This document shows positions 61,101-64,000 of a stretch of DNA of 64,000 nucleotides, one piece after another. Numbering within the stretch: position 1 is the stretch's first letter; each line of letters starts with the position of its first letter. The stretch lies in contig NC_084687.1 of NCBI RefSeq assembly GCF_028389875.1, positions 2,490,000-2,553,999 on the forward strand, in the 5' to 3' direction. The position numbers and the translations under genes are program-made. This DNA is from Rhea pennata. Taxonomy: Eukaryota; Chordata; Aves; Rheiformes; Rheidae. The notes under the pieces were generated by a model. That model had not been told where the DNA came from. It saw nothing but the letters and a program-made list of their open reading frames with translations, and searched no databases.

Positions 61101-63851
61101 GCCATGGCCCCGTCCCCGGTGTCCCATGGAGGGTGGCACGGGGACGGCGGTTTGCCATGGCCTCGTCCCCGGTGTCCCGCGGCGGGTGGCACGGGGATGG
61201 GGTTATGGCACGGCCCCGTCCCCGGTGTCCAGCGGTGGGTGGCACGGGGACGCGGTTATGGCACGGCCCCGTCCCCGGTGTCCCACGGCGGGTGGCACGG
61301 GGACGGGGTTATGGCACGGCCCTGTCCCCGGTGTCCCGTGGCGGGTGGCACGGGGACGAGGTTATGGCACGGCCCCGTCCCCGGTGTCCCGCGGTGGGTG
61401 GCACGGGGACGAGGTTATGGCACGGCCCCGTCCCCGGTGTCCCGCGGCGGGTGGCACGGGGACGAGGTTATGGCACGGCCTCGTCCCCGGTGTCCCGCGG
61501 CGGGTGGCACGGGGACGGGTTATGGCACGGCCTCGTCCCCGGTGTCCCGCGGCGGGTGGCACGGGGACGGGGTCCCGGCCCGGCCCCGGTGCCCGGTGTC
61601 CCGCGGCGGGTGGCACGGGGACGGGGGTCCCGGCCCGGCCCCGGTGCCCGGCGTGGCGGGCGGGCGCCGGGGCTGACGCGCCGCGGCAGGGCGGGCGGCG
61701 CGGGCGGCTGGTCGGCGCGGGGCTGCGAGGTCGTCTTCCGCAACCGGAGCCACGTCAGCTGCCAGTGCAACCACCTGACCAGCTTCGCCGTCCTCATGGA
61801 CATCTCGCGGCGGGAGGCGAGCCCGGGGGGCGGGGCTTCCCCGGGGGCGGGGCTTCCCCGGGGGCGGGGCTTCCCCGGGGGCGGGGCCGGGCTGGCCCGG
61901 GTGGGTGGGGCCCCTCGGGGGAGAGGCCTGCTGAGTGGGCAGGGCCCCCCAATCAGATTGTGTGGGTGGAGCCCAGCCTCATGGGTGGGGCTGCTCGTGG
62001 TGTGGATGTGGGCGGGGCCAGGCAGAGTGGGCGGGGTTCCTTGCATGGGTGGGGCTGCTCGTGTGGGCGGGGCTCCTCATGGGGGTGGTGTGGGTGGAGC
62101 TTATCTACATGGGTGGGACTGGGCAGGAGGGGTGGGGCTTCCTGTGTGGGTGTGGCCTTGCAATGTGGGTGGGGCTCTGCAGGGGGGTGCTGTGGGTGGG
62201 GCTTGGTGGTGCGGGCAGGGCTTGGTGGTGTGGGGCGGGGCTCCCCATGGGGATAGCGTGGGTGGGGCTCAGCAGTGGGGGCGGGGCTCCCCATGGGGTG
62301 CTGTGGGTGGATCTTGGTGGTGTAGGCGGGGCTCCCCATGGGGTTTTATGGGCGGGGCTTGGCAGTGTGGGCGGGGCTCCCCGTGGGGTTTTATGGGCGG
62401 GGCTTGGTGTGTGGGCGGGGCTCGGCAGTGTGGGCGGGGCTCCCCATGGGGTTGTGTGGGTGGGGCTCGGCAGTGCGGGCGGGGCTCCCCGTGGGGGCGC
62501 CTTGGGCGGAGCTTCTCACACGGCGTGTGGGTGTGGCCGTGCAGAGTGGGCGTGGCGTGGCGGCGGGGGCGGGGCCCCGGGGCGGGGCGGGGCGGGGCAG
62601 TGACGGGGGGCTCCCGCAGAACGGGGAGATCCTGCCGCTGGCGGCGCTGACCTACGCGTCGCTGGGGGTGGCGCTGGCGGGGCTGCTGCTGGCCGTGCTG
62701 GCGCTGGGCGCGCTGCGGGGGCTGCGCTCCAACCGCCACAGCATCCGCCGGCACGGCGCCACCGCCCTGCTCCTCGCCCAGCTCGTCTTCCTGCTCGGCA
62801 TCAACCAGGCCGACCTGCCGGTGCGCCCGCCGCGGCGCGGGGGCGGGGCCAACGAGGGCGGCGTGCCGGAGAGGGGTGGGGTTGCTGAGGGGGCGGAGCT
62901 ACGGCCGGGGGGGGAGTGCTGAGGGGGCGGGGCTGCCAGGGAGGGGGGGGTGCATATGGGGGGGTGGAGCATAGGTCCTAGCATAGGGTGGCCCCACCAC
63001 GGTTTGTCCATGGTGATGGGTGGCCCTGGTGTGAGGTGGCCCTGGTGTGGGGTTGCCCCGTTGCAGGGTGTCCACAGTTCTGGGTGGCCCCATCATGGGG
63101 AGGCCCCAGTGTGAGGTAGCCCTGGTGTGGGGTGGCCCCATTGCAGGGTGTCCACGGTCCTGGGTGGCCCCTTTGGGAGGAGACCTCATTATGAGGAGAA
63201 CCCAGTACGGGGTAGCACTGGTGTGGGGTGGCCCTGTTGCAGTGTGCCCATGGTCCTGGGTGGCCCCATCATGGGGAGGTCCTGGTGTGGGGTAGCCCTA
63301 TTGTGGGGTGTCCGTGGTTCTGGGCGGCCCCTTTGGGAGGTGGCCCCATTAGGAGGAGGCCCTGGTGTGGGGTGGCCCTGTTGCAGTGTGTCTGTGGTCC
63401 TAGCTGGCCCCATCGTGAGGTGGCCCTGGTGTGGAGTGGCCCTAGTGTGGGATGTCCATGGTCCTGGGTGGCCCCATTAGAAGATGGCCCCATCATGGGG
63501 AGGCCCCAGCATGCAGTGGCGCTGGTGTGGGGTGGCCCCCGTTGCAGGGTGTCCATGGCCCTGGGTGGCCCCATTGGGGGAGGGAGAGGGGGTGGCCCCG
63601 GCGTCACGCCGCACCGCGGCGGGGTGGCCCGAGGGCGGTGGCGTGACGGGGCGGTGGGGGGGGGGGGGTGGCGCAGCTGGCGTGCACGGTGGTGGCCATC
63701 CTGCTCCAGTTCCTGTACATGAGCGCGGTGGGCTGGGCGCTGCTGGAGGGGCTGCACCTGTACCGGCGCCGCAGCGAGCCCCGGCACGTCGACCGCGGGC
63801 CCATGCGCTTCTACCACGTCCTGGGCTGGGGGCTGCCCGCCTTCATCACCG
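43138..63851 (+). CDS. CELSR2: CELSR2, flamingo-type cadherin adhesion GPCR, 3' end outside window
   Basis: Twenty-five exons seen: 43138-46240, 47327-47971, 49186-49408, 50266-50381, 50462-50550, 51368-51525, 51597-51760, 52497-52622, 52711-52901, 53361-53546, 53663-53776, 54781-54955, 55616-55757, 55833-55953, 56044-56227, 56315-56416, 57241-57335, 57436-57645, 58240-58423, 58501-58644, 60141-60363, 60448-60616, 61690-61816, 62620-62820, 63677-63851. Exon 1 encodes a signal peptide and most of nine cadherin repeats (junctions DVNDNAP, DVNDNSP and so on; the fifth is the divergent DANTHRP). EGF, LamG1 (exons 3-7), EGF, LamG2 (9-12), EGF, laminin-EGF (14-15), hormone-receptor domain (16-17), GAIN with GPS, and TM1 to about TM4 follow. 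The GPS reads CQCNHLTSFAVL with the HL-T cleavage site at 61772-61780. Synteny and VPKRPIINTPVVSISVHD identify CELSR2 rather than CELSR1/3. It acts at cell junctions in planar polarity, axon guidance and ependymal cilia. Exon 22 has one extra base; intron 23 uses a GC donor. Confidence 0.97.
46241..47326. other. CELSR2 intron 1
   Basis: G-rich sequence with many G runs (for example 46634-46643 and 46697-46706) and only weak repetition. No exon or RNA gene was recognised in it. Confidence 0.5.
48040..48480. repeat. Pyrimidine-rich CCNTCCGTC repeat in CELSR2 intron 2
   Basis: Almost pure C/T sequence with CCCTCCGTC and TTCATCC words. It is followed at 48590-48900 by GGGGTGCTGAGGATGTTGGG-like units, a second unrelated repeat in the same intron. 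Confidence 0.8.
49470..50130. repeat. GGGGCATCCCAGGGGGCTTG minisatellite in CELSR2 intron 3
   Basis: Units of about 20-35 bp (GGGGCAYGGGGCATCCCRGK, GGGCTYGGGGTAATG). A roughly 76-bp higher-order unit is duplicated near 49680-49830. Confidence 0.9.
50560..51290. repeat. GGATGGATGGAGAGAGG purine tract in CELSR2 intron 5
   Basis: Some 700 bp of purine-rich GGATGGA, GAGAGGGA and GGAGGGATGG words between exons 50550 and 51368. Purine-pyrimidine asymmetry is strong. Confidence 0.88.
51830..52400. repeat. 107-108 bp tandem repeat in CELSR2 intron 7
   Basis: About five units of 107-108 bp, each containing GGTCTCTGTGCCCCTGTGCG, GGCAGTGGGGCTGGGTAGGG and GGGGCTGGATGTGGGGCCAG. GGCAGTGGGG begins near 51851, 51958 and 52066. 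Confidence 0.92.
53850..54700. repeat. 156-bp higher-order minisatellite in CELSR2 intron 11
   Basis: Six-to-twelve-base words (GGGCAT, GGGACGTG, GGGCACAG) are organised in a 156-bp higher-order unit. The marker TCGATGTGGGGACGTGGGGA recurs at 54052, 54208 and 54364, exactly 156 bp apart. This is the clearest higher-order array in the window. Confidence 0.92.
54965..55510. repeat. GGGCACTGCCACCCCCTGCC minisatellite in CELSR2 intron 12
   Basis: Degenerate units of about 30-55 bp with GGGCACTGCCACC, TTGGGCAAYGCTGC and CCTGCCACCACTG between exons 54955 and 55616. Confidence 0.9.
56440..57200. repeat. 15-bp GATGCCCGTGGGGGT minisatellite in CELSR2 intron 16
   Basis: About 48 units of 15 bp (GATGCCCGTGGGGGT, GATGGCAGCGGGAGG and variants). 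Fifteen is a multiple of 3, so long Gly-Asp-Ala frames open on the plus strand and Pro-Ala-Ile frames on the minus strand. None has coding support. Confidence 0.93.
57711..58010. repeat. Two near-identical 150-bp tandem copies in CELSR2 intron 18
   Basis: 57711-57860 and 57861-58010 appear identical except for about one base near the end (GAGGCTCCC against GAGGCGCCC). A third, decayed start lies at 58011. Such identity suggests a recent duplication or an assembly artefact. Confidence 0.9.
58730..60110. repeat. 34-bp minisatellite, 1.3 kb, in CELSR2 intron 20
   Basis: Roughly forty units of 33-35 bp (GGTGGGGACGCTGGAGGGGC then TTTGGGGGA plus a variable end) in several higher-order combinations. 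Both strands stay open for 500-790 codons as a by-product. This is the longest array in the window. Confidence 0.94.
60497..60524 (+). other. CELSR2: Frameshift in CELSR2 exon 22 (one base too many)
   Basis: The exon opens in the frame VPKRPIINTPVVSISVHD and closes in the +1 frame RALEKPITLQFRLLETQERS. Exon 22 is 169 nt, whereas phases 2 in and 2 out require 168. In the human protein six residues separate VHD from RALDKP; here 19 nt do. The G4 run at 60513-60516 is the simplest place for a surplus base. A sequencing or assembly error is more likely than a broken gene, because everything downstream is conserved. Confidence 0.85.
60630..61670. repeat. 53-bp minisatellite in CELSR2 intron 22
   Basis: About nineteen units of 53 bp (GGTGGCACGGGGACGGCGGT then TTGCCATGGCCTCGTCCCCG then GTGTCCCGCGGCG). 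Variants with GTTATGGCACGG make up the right half, in two blocks. Confidence 0.94.
61817..62619 (+). other. CELSR2: GC-AG intron 23 of CELSR2 filled with GGGCGGGGC repeats
   Basis: The exon ends in CGGGAG and is followed by GCGAGC instead of GT; the acceptor is CCCGCAG. Joining gives SRRENGEILPL in phase, exactly as in human CELSR2, so a GC donor is the natural reading. The intron consists of units of about 50-55 bp with GTGGGCGGGGCTCCCCATGG, giving dozens of Sp1-type GGGCGGGGC words. Confidence 0.75.
62950..63600. repeat. GGTGTCCATGGTCCTGGGTGGCC minisatellite in CELSR2 intron 24
   Basis: About ten units of roughly 55-65 bp with GGTGTGGGGTGGCCC, TTGCAGGGTGTCCA and GGTCCTGGGTGGCCCC between exons 62820 and 63677. 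Confidence 0.92.
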
Positions 63852-64000
63852 GTGAGCCACGCCCCCCCTCCTCTGGCCACGCCCACACGCCCCCTCCTGG
63901 CCACGCCCCCCCGGCTCCGGCTGCCGTGCCGCATCCCCTGCTGATTGCCCCGGCCCCGCCCCCAACGGGTGGCCCTGCCCCCTGCTCGTGTCTCCACCCC

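Noticed and set aside
58817-61192. 791-codon minus-strand frame rich in Pro/Ser
   Set aside because: Entirely repeat-derived, from the 34-bp and 53-bp arrays of CELSR2 introns.

Overview
The window looks like a piece of a bird genome, most likely a GC-rich microchromosome corresponding to chicken chromosome 26. The reasons are very high GC, many homopolymer G/C runs, short introns packed with minisatellites, vertebrate multi-exon genes and a recognisable gene order. No bacterial, viral or recognisable transposon gene was found. The species cannot be named from the sequence.

Layout, left to right. The minus strand carries INAVA (0.9-3.7 kb, last exon beyond the left edge) and then single-exon GPR25 (9.3-10.4 kb); these two are neighbours on human 1q32. 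Next is a five-exon FAM107-family gene on the minus strand (11.5-14.4 kb). Then comes the block known from human 1p13.3: TMEM167B (+, 15.3-16.2 kb), a SCARNA2-like small Cajal-body RNA (+, about 17.5-17.96 kb), CFAP276 (-, 18.8-20.3 kb), ELAPOR1 (+, 21.1-30.5 kb, 22 exons), SARS1 (+, 32.5-40.7 kb, 11 exons) and CELSR2 (+, from 43.1 kb, 25 exons seen, running off the right edge). Intron-exon boundaries were worked out by hand. Phases close for every gene except one CELSR2 exon, which carries one base too many.

The genes are independent transcription units rather than one pathway: an epithelial signalling adaptor, a chemokine-receptor-like GPCR, an actin-associated family protein, a Golgi protein, a guide RNA for U2 snRNA, a ciliary microtubule inner protein, an endo-lysosomal membrane protein, cytosolic seryl-tRNA synthetase and a planar-polarity adhesion GPCR. 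Two pairs are divergent: FAM107-like/TMEM167B and CFAP276/ELAPOR1.

The main structural oddity is that many introns and intergenic spacers carry their own unrelated minisatellite (5 to 156 bp units). These account for most of the long but meaningless open frames. The items most worth a second look are the guide RNA and its tandem NRF1-like sites, the array of perfect dyads just downstream of it, the shortened CFAP276, the extra FAM107 member with a possible myristoylated start, and the CELSR2 frameshift. I did not find a wholly new biological system.
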